Of a stretch of 64,000 nucleotides of DNA, positions 27,171 to 36,033 are shown piece by piece; the first letter of the stretch is position 1, and each line of letters begins with the position of its first letter. The DNA is taken from positions 744,001-808,000 of the forward strand of contig OY970284.1 in NCBI GenBank assembly GCA_963715895.1, read 5' to 3'. Origin of the DNA: JADGNZ01 sp963715895. GTDB taxonomy: Bacteria; Acidobacteriota; Thermoanaerobaculia; Gp7-AA8. The notes under the pieces are model-generated. The model saw only the letters and a program-made list of their open reading frames with translations, did not search any database and was not told the DNA's origin. The position numbers were made by a program, and so were the translations under genes.

Positions 27171-29606
27171 ATGGCCAAAAACCTCGTCATCGTCGAGTCT
27201 CCCGCGAAAGCGAAGACGATCAACAAATTCATCGGCAGCGACTACATCGTCAAGGCATCCGTCGGACACGTCCGCGATCTGCCGAAGAGCGACCTCGGCG
27301 TCGACGAGGAAACCTTCGAACCGACCTACGAAGTGCTCGAAGGGAAAGAGAAGGTCGTCAGCGAGCTCCGCGCTGCCGCGAAAAAAGCCAGCATCGTCTA
27401 CATCGCCTCTGACCCTGATCGCGAAGGGGAAGCAATCGGCTGGCACGTGATGAAGCTCCTCGGCACCGACGCCACCAAAGTCCGCCGCATCCTTTTTCAC
27501 GAGATCACGAAAAACGCCGTCCGAAAGGCCATCGACCAGCCGGGCGAGATCGATATGAATAAGGTGAACGCGCAGCAGGCCCGCCGCGTTCTCGACCGCC
27601 TGGTCGGCTACAAACTCTCTCCCCTGCTCTGGGACAAGGTCCGGCGCGGTCTCTCCGCGGGCCGCGTGCAGTCGGTGGCGATGAAGATGATCGTCGACCG
27701 CGAAGAAGCGATCAAAGCGTTCCTCCCCGAGGAGTACTGGACGTTCGCGGCGAAACTGGCCGCAGGGTTGCCTCCGCAGTTCATCGCCAAGCTGACGAAG
27801 GTCGCCGGAAAGAAAGCGGACGTCACGAACGAGGAGCAGGCGCGCGTCATCGAGACGGCGCTTAAGTCAGGAAGTTACGCGGTCGAGACGGTCGTCCGCA
27901 AAGAAAAGCGCCAGAGCGCGGCGGCGCCCTTCATTACCTCGACACTGCAGCGCACCGCGTACAACCGCTTCAAGTATCCGGTGAAACGGACGATGCAGAT
28001 CGCCCAGAAGCTGTACGAGGGCAAGGAGCTCGGCTCGTTCGGCCACGTCGGCCTCATCACCTATATGCGTACCGACTCGGTGCGGATCAGCGACGACGCC
28101 ATCGCCGAGGTGAGACAATATATCAGTACGAAATACGGCGCTGATATCCTACCGGAAAAGCCGAACGTTTATCGTGTCAAGAAAGCTGCACAGGCGCAGG
28201 AGGCCCACGAGGCCGTCCGCCCCACGTCACTCGAACACGACCCCGAGACGATCAAGGATCACCTCACCCGTGAGGAGTACAACCTCTACAAACTGATCTG
28301 GGACCGCTTCGTCGCCTCGCAGATGAAGCCGGCGTTGTTCGATGTGACCGACGTCGATATCCGCAACGGCGCTTACACACTGCGCGCGTCGGGTGAAGTG
28401 CTCAAGTTCGCCGGATTCCTGGCTGTCTTTCAGGATGCATCGGTTGAAGGCGCTGAGGACGACGACGAGAAACCGGACAACAGCAAGGCCCTCCCTGCGA
28501 TGAACGAGGGCGAGCCGTTGACGCTCGTGAACCTCGACACCAGACAGAACTTCACGCAGCCGCCGCCGCGCTACACGGAAGCAACGCTGGTGAAAGCGCT
28601 CGAAGAGAACGGTATCGGTCGTCCGTCCACGTACGGCTCGATCATGACCACGATTCAGACCCGTGACTACACCTACAAATCCGACGGCAAGTTCTTCCCG
28701 ACCCAGCTCGGCATGCTGGTGACAAAGCTCCTCAAACAGTCTTTCGGCGACATCATCGACGAGGGCTACACGGCCGAGCTGGAAGGAAAGCTCGACGAGA
28801 TCGAAGAGGGTCGCGTCGAGTGGCACGAGGCCATGAGGGACTTCTCGCTGAAGTTCAACAAGGATCTCGCGCGCGCCGGCAAAGAGATGGTGGAAGTGAA
28901 GCGCACCGGCGTCGAGACCGACGAGGTGTGCGAGAAGTGCGGCTCACCGATGGCCATCAAGTTCGGCCGTTTCGGCGAGTTCCTGGCCTGTTCGAACTAC
29001 CCCGAGTGCAAGAACACCAAGGAGACCGCGCGCGGCGACGTCGCCGAGCAACCCGAGGGCGAGTCAATCGTCTGCGATAAATGCGGCAAGCCGATGCAGC
29101 TCAAACGGTCGCGCTTCGGTCAGTTCTATGCCTGCACCGGCTATCCCGATTGCAAGAACACGAAGGATCCCCGGCTGCTCAAAGCCGACATTCCCACCGA
29201 GCCGCAGCCGCCCTGCGAGAATTGCGGCAAGGAGATGGTGCTCAAGTCCGGCCGCTACGGCCCGTTCTTCTCCTGCTCCGGCTACCCCGATTGCAAGACC
29301 ATCCGCAAGATCGGCGGCGGCAAAGGATCTCCGCCGAAACCGACCGGCGTGCCCTGTCCGAATTGCAAAGAGGGCGAATTGGTCGAGCGCCGCTCGCGGC
29401 GCGGGATCTTCTTCTCCTGCTCGCGCTACCCGAAATGTGATTTTGCATTGAATAACCGCCCCGTACCGCGGCCCTGCCCGAAGTGCGCGGCGCCATACCT
29501 TCTGGAGAAGGAAACCAAGCGCGAGGGTCACATCGAGTACTGCAACAATCCGGAGTGCGACTACCGGGCACCGATCGCGGCGCGGCCGAATGCCGCGAAT
29601 GAATAG
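27171..29606 (+). CDS. topA: DNA topoisomerase I (type IA)
   Basis: An 811-residue protein from the ATG at 27171, which gives the canonical N-terminus MAKNLVIVESPAKAKTINKF. The toprim domain (SDPDREGEAIGWH) is followed by the catalytic Tyr298 in GLITYMRTDSVRIS, then the body domain with NGIGRPSTYGSIM. The C-terminal 220 residues carry five four-Cys zinc ribbons, such as CEKCGSPMAIKFGRFGEF and CDKCGKPMQLKRSRFGQF, two more than in E. coli TopA. The enzyme relaxes negative supercoils through a 5'-phosphotyrosine intermediate. Confidence 0.97.
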   Translation: MAKNLVIVESPAKAKTINKFIGSDYIVKASVGHVRDLPKSDLGVDEETFEPTYEVLEGKEKVVSELRAAAKKASIVYIASDPDREGEAIGWHVMKLLGTDATKVRRILFHEITKNAVRKAIDQPGEIDMNKVNAQQARRVLDRLVGYKLSPLLWDKVRRGLSAGRVQSVAMKMIVDREEAIKAFLPEEYWTFAAKLAAGLPPQFIAKLTKVAGKKADVTNEEQARVIETALKSGSYAVETVVRKEKRQSAAAPFITSTLQRTAYNRFKYPVKRTMQIAQKLYEGKELGSFGHVGLITYMRTDSVRISDDAIAEVRQYISTKYGADILPEKPNVYRVKKAAQAQEAHEAVRPTSLEHDPETIKDHLTREEYNLYKLIWDRFVASQMKPALFDVTDVDIRNGAYTLRASGEVLKFAGFLAVFQDASVEGAEDDDEKPDNSKALPAMNEGEPLTLVNLDTRQNFTQPPPRYTEATLVKALEENGIGRPSTYGSIMTTIQTRDYTYKSDGKFFPTQLGMLVTKLLKQSFGDIIDEGYTAELEGKLDEIEEGRVEWHEAMRDFSLKFNKDLARAGKEMVEVKRTGVETDEVCEKCGSPMAIKFGRFGEFLACSNYPECKNTKETARGDVAEQPEGESIVCDKCGKPMQLKRSRFGQFYACTGYPDCKNTKDPRLLKADIPTEPQPPCENCGKEMVLKSGRYGPFFSCSGYPDCKTIRKIGGGKGSPPKPTGVPCPNCKEGELVERRSRRGIFFSCSRYPKCDFALNNRPVPRPCPKCAAPYLLEKETKREGHIEYCNNPECDYRAPIAARPNAANE

Positions 29607-29746
29607 CATCATTCTTTGTGATGCGTATTCAGTCTGATTAATGGCATCGCGTTCTGTTCGCATTTCATTTGCCATTCAGCTCCGATTAACAGCGCCTATT
29701 AACGCGCCTACCCTCCGCGCTACACTCCTGGGACGGAGGTCCATCC

Positions 29747-31261
29747 ATGAATTGCTTCTCCTCGCGCACGTGGCGCTGCCTTGCCGCGATCTCGCTCCTC
29801 ATCGCCACGGCGTCGTTCGCGCAGCCCGCTCTCAACGGCCCGATGCTGCGGCAGTTCCTGCAAGCGATGCCGAAGGGGGGCGACCTGCACAATCATCTCT
29901 CCGGCTCCATTTACGCTGAGTCCTACCTCCGCTACGCAGCGAACGACGGGATCTGCGTCGATTCGTTAAAGCTGACGATCACGCAGTGCCCAACGCCGGA
30001 GCAGATCGCCGCCAACCCTTCCCTCCCCGCGGTGATCGTTCCCGCTTCGACGGTTTTCGCCCCGTACTCTTCACTCTATGGCCAGATGCAGGACGCTCTC
30101 TCGATGCGCCAGTTCCGGCCGGTGCTGGAATCGGGGCACGATCACTTTTTCAACACTTTCGGCAAGTTCAGCTCGGTCTCGAAGGGGCACGTGCCCGAGA
30201 TGTTGACCGAGGATGTGTGGCGCCTTGCCAGCGAAAACGTCGACTACCTGGAGACGATCTTCGCCCCCGACTTCGGCAGAGCGCGCGATCTGATGAAGTT
30301 CACCAAGCCTGGGGAAAGTCTGGCCGACATGCGTGCGGCGATCATGCAGAGCGGGCAGGTTCCTCCGATCATCAGCGCCGCCCGCGCTGTCATCGACGGT
30401 GCCGAGGCGCGGGTGAGAAGCGACCTTCACTGCGGCACGCCGAACGCCCAGCCGGGATGCGACTCCACCGTACGCTATCTGTACGAGCTGCATCGCGGAG
30501 TGCCGTTGCAGCAGCTTTTCGCGGAGATGGTCGTCGGCTATGAGCTCGCCAGTGCCGATCCGCGCGTCGTCGGCCTCAATCCGGTCATGCCCGAGGATAG
30601 TTACATCTCGATGCACGACTTCGACGATCAGATGAAGATGTTTGCCTTCTTCCATCAGCTCTACCCGAAGATTCATCTCACCACGCACGCGGGGGAGTTA
30701 TGGCCGGGATTCGTGGAGCCCGAAGGGATGCGCCATCACATCCGGGACTCGGTCATGATCGCCGGCGCCGAGCGCATTGGTCACGGCGTCGACCTGACCT
30801 ACGAGGACGATGCCGCCGGTTTGTTGAAGACCATGGCCGGCCGTGGCGTCGCCGTGGAGGTCTGCCTCACCAGTAACGACGTGATCCTCGGCGTTTCCGG
30901 TAAGGCGCATCCGCTGCACGACTACCTCGCCGCGGGCGTGCCCGTTGCCCTCGCCACCGATGATCCTGGTGTCTCGCGAGACGACATGACGAACCAGTAC
31001 ATGCAGGCAGTACAGGATCAGGGGCTCGACTACCCGACGCTCAGGCGCCTTGCCCGCAACAGCCTCGAATACTCCTTCGTCGAGGGGCAGTCGCTCTGGG
31101 CCAGTCACGGCTACGAAGGATTCGCGGGCGCATGCGCGGGCGAGAAGGTCTCGTCGAAGCCTTCCGACCGCTGCGCTGCGTTCCTTGCCGCCAATACCAA
31201 GGCGCGCATCGAATGGAGACTGGAGGGGCGGCTAAGGGAGTTCGAGGCTGGCTGGAAGTGA
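29747..31261 (+). CDS. Secreted adenosine deaminase-family protein
   Basis: A 504-residue metal-dependent deaminase with a signal peptide (MNCFSSRTWRCLAAISLLIA, cleavage near AQP). Active-site motifs are in order: HNHLSGS (His48, His50), THAGEL, AERIGHGVDL, CLTSND and ATDDPG. These supply the zinc ligands and the catalytic Glu/His/Asp of adenosine deaminases. Length and an insert resembling secreted ADGF proteins, plus the signal peptide, point to periplasmic or extracellular adenosine to inosine conversion. Its 3' end overlaps the convergent metX gene by 30 bases. The 140-bp gap before it contains a weak GCATCA/TGATGC hairpin after topA. Confidence 0.88.
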   Translation: MNCFSSRTWRCLAAISLLIATASFAQPALNGPMLRQFLQAMPKGGDLHNHLSGSIYAESYLRYAANDGICVDSLKLTITQCPTPEQIAANPSLPAVIVPASTVFAPYSSLYGQMQDALSMRQFRPVLESGHDHFFNTFGKFSSVSKGHVPEMLTEDVWRLASENVDYLETIFAPDFGRARDLMKFTKPGESLADMRAAIMQSGQVPPIISAARAVIDGAEARVRSDLHCGTPNAQPGCDSTVRYLYELHRGVPLQQLFAEMVVGYELASADPRVVGLNPVMPEDSYISMHDFDDQMKMFAFFHQLYPKIHLTTHAGELWPGFVEPEGMRHHIRDSVMIAGAERIGHGVDLTYEDDAAGLLKTMAGRGVAVEVCLTSNDVILGVSGKAHPLHDYLAAGVPVALATDDPGVSRDDMTNQYMQAVQDQGLDYPTLRRLARNSLEYSFVEGQSLWASHGYEGFAGACAGEKVSSKPSDRCAAFLAANTKARIEWRLEGRLREFEAGWK

Positions 31262-32374
31262 AACGGAGGCGAGAAAATCGGTTACGGCCGGCGTGATCAG
31301 GTCGTAGTCGATCAGAAAGGTATCGTGGCCGTTCGGAGATGCGATCCGCTCGTGGCGCACGGGCGTACCGTTTGCGACCATGGCGTCTTCCACTCGTTCG
31401 ACCTCGGGGACCGGGAAAAGCCAGTCGGTGTCGAAGGAGACGAGAAGCGTCCGGCCGCGCCATTTCGCGAATGCCGCCTGCAGCGAGCCATGCTGCTCCT
31501 CCAGATCCATCTCATCCATCGCCGCCTGCACCCGGATGTAGGAGTTGGCGTCGTACTGCACGGCAAACTTCCGGCCCTGATACTCGAAGTATGAATCGAT
31601 CTCGAACTGGCGCGTGGCGCCGCGGCGCCGCCGGCCGAATTTTGACTGCAATGCCCGCGCGGACAGGTAGGTCATATGCCCCACCATCCGAGCCACCTGC
31701 AACCCTCGCAGCGGCTCGGGGTGGTCGTAATAATCGCCGCCGTTGAAGCGGGCGTCGCTCTCGATCATCTTCCGGCCGATGATGTGCCAGGCGATTCCCT
31801 GCACCGGCACCGCGGCACCCGCGGCCATCGTGATGATGGAATCCATGAACCCGGGGTACAAGGCCGCCCACATCAGCACCTGCATACCACCGAGCGAACC
31901 GCCGGCGATGGCGTGCAGATGGGCAATGCCGAGCCGGTCGAGAAGAATCTTCTGCGAATGCACCATGTCTTCGATGGCAGGCCAGGGATAGCGCGAGCCG
32001 TAGGGCTTGCCGGTCGTCGGGTCCGTCGACGACGGCGCGGTGGTCCCGTAGCATGAGCCGGGGATGTTCGCGCAGATCACGAAGTACTTGTCGAGATCGA
32101 TTCCCTTGCCATGCCCGATGAGTCCATCCCACCAACCCGGCTTCTCATCTTCCGCATCGGTGTACTTTCCAGCGACGTGAGCGTTCGCGGACAGCGCGTG
32201 ACAGACGAGGATGGCGTTCGACTTCCCGGCATTGAGCTCGCCGAACGTTTCATAGCGGATCGTGAACGGCGCAATCGTCTGCCCGTGCGTGAAGCGGAAA
32301 CCGTCGTCGAGAAGGAGATCCTTCGGCGGAGCAGCGATCAGTGAAGTCTGCATCGGGACCGCGAAGGATCTCAT
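31232..32374 (-). CDS. metX: Homoserine O-acetyltransferase (MetX)
   Basis: A 380-residue alpha/beta-hydrolase-fold acyltransferase. The nucleophile lies in AGGSLGGMQ (Ser160); His350 in SPNGHDTFL and an Asp near FDTDWLF complete the triad. The N-terminal half has the family's HALSANAHVAG and CYGTTAPSS segments. It transfers an acetyl group, or possibly succinyl, to homoserine at the first step of methionine synthesis. The start overlaps the upstream ligase stop by four bases (ATGA), an unusual operon partner. Acyl specificity cannot be decided from motifs alone. Confidence 0.92.
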   Translation of the reverse strand: MRSFAVPMQTSLIAAPPKDLLLDDGFRFTHGQTIAPFTIRYETFGELNAGKSNAILVCHALSANAHVAGKYTDAEDEKPGWWDGLIGHGKGIDLDKYFVICANIPGSCYGTTAPSSTDPTTGKPYGSRYPWPAIEDMVHSQKILLDRLGIAHLHAIAGGSLGGMQVLMWAALYPGFMDSIITMAAGAAVPVQGIAWHIIGRKMIESDARFNGGDYYDHPEPLRGLQVARMVGHMTYLSARALQSKFGRRRRGATRQFEIDSYFEYQGRKFAVQYDANSYIRVQAAMDEMDLEEQHGSLQAAFAKWRGRTLLVSFDTDWLFPVPEVERVEDAMVANGTPVRHERIASPNGHDTFLIDYDLITPAVTDFLASVSLPASLELP

Positions 32375-33999
32375 TCCTGACGCTCGCGCTTCAACTGTCC
32401 TTCGTAGATACGCCGCACTTCGTCGATCGTCGAGATCTGCTCGACCGTCTTGTCGTCGCGAATGTTCGCAATACGAGGGAAGCGAAGCGCGTACCCCGAC
32501 TCGTGGCGTGACGACTCCTGAATCCGGTCGAAGGCGATCTCGAGGACGGTGTCCGGCTCGACGGTATGTACAGGCCCATAACGCGCCGTCGTCGTGGCCT
32601 GAAAGTGCTTGGTCAAGCGTTCGATCTCCGCGTCGGTGAGGCCCGAATAGGCTTTTCCGATGTTGACGAGCTCATTGTCGCGGCGGACCGCAAAGGTCAC
32701 ATCGGAGAGCACCGCCCGCCGCTTGCCGTGTCCGTACTCCGCCGCGGTCACGACGCAGTCGAGAGTGGCCAGCGCCTTCTTGTACTTGAGCCACGATTTG
32801 CCGCGCCGCCCCGGTGTGTAGATGGAGTCTGGTGCCTTTACGACGAGCCCCTCATTGGCGCGCGCACGGGCGGCGTCGAAGAGGGCATCGACATTCGCGC
32901 CGTCGCGCGCTTCCGACTGAATCGTTAAACGGATCGCATCGCGCCCGGTGCCGATGACGTCGCGCAATCGCCGAAGCCGCTCGCGAAGGGGCACTTCAAA
33001 GAGCACCTCGCCATCGACGAACAGGATGTCGAACGCAAAGAAGACGACCGGCGCGTCTCGCAATAGCGCCTCGGACACCTTTCGCCGTCCGAGCCGCGTC
33101 TGGATCGTCGCAAACGGCAACACGCGGTCGCGGAAGGCGACGATCTCGCCGTCCAGCACGACCGAATGGCCGAGAGCGCGCGCCGCCGTCTCCAGCTCCG
33201 GAAAGCGGTGAGTGACATCGTCGAGCGTCCGCGAGTAGATGCGCACCTCGCCGGCCGTTGCATGGATCTGCGCGCGTACCCCGTCGTACTTGTCGTCAGC
33301 AAATGCCTCCGCACCGAGCATGGCCACGATCTCGTCGGGATCCTCCTCCGGCTGGGCCAGCATGAAGGCGAAGGGATGGAAGAGGGTCATTCGTGCGGAT
33401 TCGAGCGCATCCCCCCGGGCGAGCAGCGCCGCGGCGCCGATGTCGCCGGTCAGCATGTTCGCGCGGCGCACCGCCGCAAGCGGGCGGCCGAACGCCTTGG
33501 CGATCGCCGCCTCGACGAGCCCTTCCTGCAACCCGATGCGAAACTCGCGGAGCAGGATCTTCAGCACGAAACGGACGCCCTGCGCGTCGAGTTTCCGAAG
33601 CAACGTCACCAGGACGTTCTTCTTCTCGACCGCTCCGGGCGTCGCGGCCAGCCGTTCGAACGTTTCCCCAACCTCGGCCAGTGTCACCGTGCGGATTGGA
33701 TCGTCGTCGAACAACTCCGCGGCCGTATCGCCCGCGTCGCCGTACTTTGACCATGCTGCCCAGACCTCGTCCGATGGGCGTCCGCACACTTCGGCCAGCG
33801 CCTCGGTCAATGTCGCACCACCGACGCCCGCGGTGCGCTGGTCCTTACGCGGAAACGGCGACCCGGAAAAGAAGACCACGGCAGGCTCCAGCGACGCGTC
33901 GTCGAGCGTCACCAGATAGTCCGCCAGCAGCCGCTCCTTCTCGGACTTCTTCGTGGTCGCGGCAATGGCGTTGGCGGTCCTGCAAAAGTCGTTAAGCAT
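32371..33999 (-). CDS. ATP-dependent DNA ligase
   Basis: A 542-residue protein from the ATG at 33999 (MLNDFCRTANAIAATTKKSE). The longer frame to 34269 reads through the mdh region and looks non-coding. It has an N-terminal DNA-binding domain and the adenylation domain with the active-site Lys237 in KYDG. Further nucleotidyl-transferase motifs follow (VVLDGEIVAF, FFAFDILFVDG, EGLVVKAPDS, SWLKYKKA), then the OB-fold domain. Such ligases act in replication or repair beside the NAD-dependent LigA. The gene is divergent from mdh and overlaps metX downstream. Confidence 0.93.
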   Translation of the reverse strand: MLNDFCRTANAIAATTKKSEKERLLADYLVTLDDASLEPAVVFFSGSPFPRKDQRTAGVGGATLTEALAEVCGRPSDEVWAAWSKYGDAGDTAAELFDDDPIRTVTLAEVGETFERLAATPGAVEKKNVLVTLLRKLDAQGVRFVLKILLREFRIGLQEGLVEAAIAKAFGRPLAAVRRANMLTGDIGAAALLARGDALESARMTLFHPFAFMLAQPEEDPDEIVAMLGAEAFADDKYDGVRAQIHATAGEVRIYSRTLDDVTHRFPELETAARALGHSVVLDGEIVAFRDRVLPFATIQTRLGRRKVSEALLRDAPVVFFAFDILFVDGEVLFEVPLRERLRRLRDVIGTGRDAIRLTIQSEARDGANVDALFDAARARANEGLVVKAPDSIYTPGRRGKSWLKYKKALATLDCVVTAAEYGHGKRRAVLSDVTFAVRRDNELVNIGKAYSGLTDAEIERLTKHFQATTTARYGPVHTVEPDTVLEIAFDRIQESSRHESGYALRFPRIANIRDDKTVEQISTIDEVRRIYEGQLKRERQE

Positions 34000-34007
34000 C
34001 GTTGCCA

Positions 34008-34037
34008 GGTCTCGCGCGACCTCGCAACCGCGAGACC
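34008..34037. repeat. Hairpin of the GGTCTCGCG word
   Basis: GGTCTCGCG (34008-34016) and CGCGAGACC (34029-34037) are perfectly complementary. The word also forms the hairpin at 37323-37387. Unlike the other word hairpins it lies between divergent genes (ligase and mdh) rather than after a stop codon. Confidence 0.5.
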
Positions 34038-34084
34038 GCCCGTATATGATCCCCGCCGCAAATATCGCACCCAAGAGGCTTCGA

Positions 34085-35014
34085 ATGAAAACGAAAGTCA
34101 CAGTAGTCGGCGGCGGCAATGTTGGCGCAACCGTCGCCCAGGGAATCGCCCTCAAAGAGCTCGCGGACGTCATCGTCGTCGACATCGTCGAGGGGGTCCC
34201 GCAGGGGAAAACGCTCGACTTGATGGAGACAGCGCCGGTCGAGAAATACGACTCGATCCTTCGCGGCACGAATGGCTACGACGAGACCGCCGGCTCCGAC
34301 CTGGTCGTCATCACCGCCGGGCTGCCGCGCAAGCCGGGTATGAGCCGCGATGACCTGTTGTGGAAGAACGAAGAGATCGTCGCCGGCGTCACGCGCGAGA
34401 TCGTGAAGCGCTCGCCGGATGCCATCCTGATCATCGTCTCCAACCCGCTCGATGCCATGTGCGAAGTTGCGCGCCGCGTATCGGGTTTCCCGCGTGAGCG
34501 CGTGATCGGCATGGCCGGTGTGCTCGACTCGGCGCGCATGCGCGCCTTCATCGCCATGGAGCTGAACGTCTCCGTCGAAAACACCCACGCCTTTGTCCTC
34601 GGCGGACACGGCGACACCATGGTGCCGCTGCCGCGCTACTCGACGGTGGCCGGCATCCCCATCACCGAGCTGCTCTCCAAGGAGCGGATCGATGCAATCG
34701 TCACCCGCACCCGCAACGGCGGCGCGGAGATCGTCAACCTTCTCAAGACTTCGGCGTGGTACGCCCCAGGCGCCGCGACCGTGGAGATGGTCGAAGCGAT
34801 CCTCAAGGACAAACGCAAAATCCTCCCCTGCGCCGCCTATCTGACCGGCGAGTACGGCTTCAATGACCTTTACGTGGGCGTGCCGGTGAAGCTTGGCCGA
34901 AACGGAATCGAGCAGATCATCGAGATCACCCTGACAGCCGACGAGAAGGCCGCACTGCAGAAGTCGGCTGATGCGGTGAAGGAGCTGTTCGATACGCTGA
35001 AGATCACGGCGTAG
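34085..35014 (+). CDS. mdh: Malate dehydrogenase
   Basis: A 309-residue protein from the ATG at 34085 (MKTKVTVVGGGNVGATVAQG, the Rossmann dinucleotide motif). Family residues follow: the substrate-loop Arg residues in AGLPRKPGMSRDDLL, ISNPLD-like VSNPLDAM, and the catalytic His in VLGGHGDTM. This is the lactate/malate dehydrogenase type, and the PRKPGMSR loop favours malate. It oxidises malate to oxaloacetate in the TCA cycle. An upstream frame to 33953 has no support. A strong stem follows the stop at 35024-35049. Confidence 0.95.
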   Translation: MKTKVTVVGGGNVGATVAQGIALKELADVIVVDIVEGVPQGKTLDLMETAPVEKYDSILRGTNGYDETAGSDLVVITAGLPRKPGMSRDDLLWKNEEIVAGVTREIVKRSPDAILIIVSNPLDAMCEVARRVSGFPRERVIGMAGVLDSARMRAFIAMELNVSVENTHAFVLGGHGDTMVPLPRYSTVAGIPITELLSKERIDAIVTRTRNGGAEIVNLLKTSAWYAPGAATVEMVEAILKDKRKILPCAAYLTGEYGFNDLYVGVPVKLGRNGIEQIIEITLTADEKAALQKSADAVKELFDTLKITA

Positions 35015-35023
35015 CCCAAGAGT

Positions 35024-35049
35024 CCATCCTGCGCGTAGACGCAGGATGG
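35024..35049. terminator. Hairpin between mdh and the exonuclease gene
   Basis: A perfect 10-bp stem (CCATCCTGCG, 35024-35033; CGCAGGATGG, 35040-35049) with a six-base loop begins nine bases after the mdh stop. There is no T-run, and the exonuclease start is 12 bases further on. It may be a transcript-end or translation-modulating structure instead of a classical terminator. Confidence 0.4.
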
Positions 35050-35061
35050 GGTCGAAAGAAC

Positions 35062-36021
35062 ATGAAAAAGCTCGTCATCGACATCGAGACCGTCGGCACC
35101 CCCTGGGAAGAGCTGGACGCCTACGTTCGCGAATACCTGATCAAAGGGCTCAGCGATGGGGATGCCGAGGAGACCCGGCGCGCCGGAGGGCTTTCCCCGT
35201 TTCGTGGCCGCATCATCGCCATCGGCGTCATCAATATCGAAGACGGGCGTTCCTGCGCCATGTACGAAGTTCCGGGGCAGACGCAGCTCTCGATCGAGAA
35301 GGCCGGCCAGCGCACCTACATCTCGGGAAGCGAGAAGCAGATTCTGGAGAAATTCTGGGAGTTCTTCGAAGGCGACTCCCGCTTCATCACCTTCAATGGC
35401 CGGCAGTTTGACGGTCCGTTCCTGATGATCCGTTCAGCCATCAATGGCATCGTGCCGAAGCGGGATCTCGTTGGCTACCGCTACGGTTTCCATCCGAACT
35501 GCGACCTGCGCGAAGCGCTCAACTTCTTCGGCACGACGAATGCGCGTCAGTTCAAGTTCAACCTCGATCTGGCCTGCAAGGTCTTTGGCGTCGAAACCTC
35601 GAAGGGCGAGGGGCTCGACGGGCGCTCGGTCGAGACATGGTATCGGGCTGGACGCCATCGCGAGATCGCCGACTACTGCCTCGACGACGTCCGGGCAACC
35701 TGCGAGCTATACGAGAAGGTTGCGCCGTCGCTGCTCATTTTCAACAAGGAGTTCCGCGAGGCGGAAGAGCGTGCCCGCCGGCGCTTCCCGCTGATCGAGA
35801 ACGCCGCGCCGCTCATCCCGCCGAGCGAGGCGTCGTTCATCGAGTCGGTGACCCAGAGCTCGCTGGATTTGGTGCCGGCGCTCGATGCCACGCCGGATAC
35901 GCCGGCCGCGGTCACGTCGCTCACGCGCGCCATCGTCCTGGAGAAGCTGGTCCAGAAGACGGAAGCGGAAGAAGACATCCCGACGGGATTTGATGAAGCG
36001 AGCACAGACCCCGCTCGGTGA
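35062..36021 (+). CDS. PolB-like 3'-5' exonuclease
   Basis: A 319-residue protein of the RNase H-like exonuclease superfamily. The three exo motifs are visible: DIETVG (Asp7, Glu9), FITFNGRQFDGPFLMIRS (Asn/Asp of Exo II) and YCLDDVRATCELYE (Exo III Asp). These supply the metal ligands for 3'-5' nuclease activity and match the stand-alone family related to the DNA polymerase B proofreading domain. No polymerase domain is attached. It lies between mdh and guanine deaminase on the same strand, closely spaced to both. Confidence 0.88.
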   Translation: MKKLVIDIETVGTPWEELDAYVREYLIKGLSDGDAEETRRAGGLSPFRGRIIAIGVINIEDGRSCAMYEVPGQTQLSIEKAGQRTYISGSEKQILEKFWEFFEGDSRFITFNGRQFDGPFLMIRSAINGIVPKRDLVGYRYGFHPNCDLREALNFFGTTNARQFKFNLDLACKVFGVETSKGEGLDGRSVETWYRAGRHREIADYCLDDVRATCELYEKVAPSLLIFNKEFREAEERARRRFPLIENAAPLIPPSEASFIESVTQSSLDLVPALDATPDTPAAVTSLTRAIVLEKLVQKTEAEEDIPTGFDEASTDPAR

Positions 36022-36033
36022 GAGAATGCGCGC

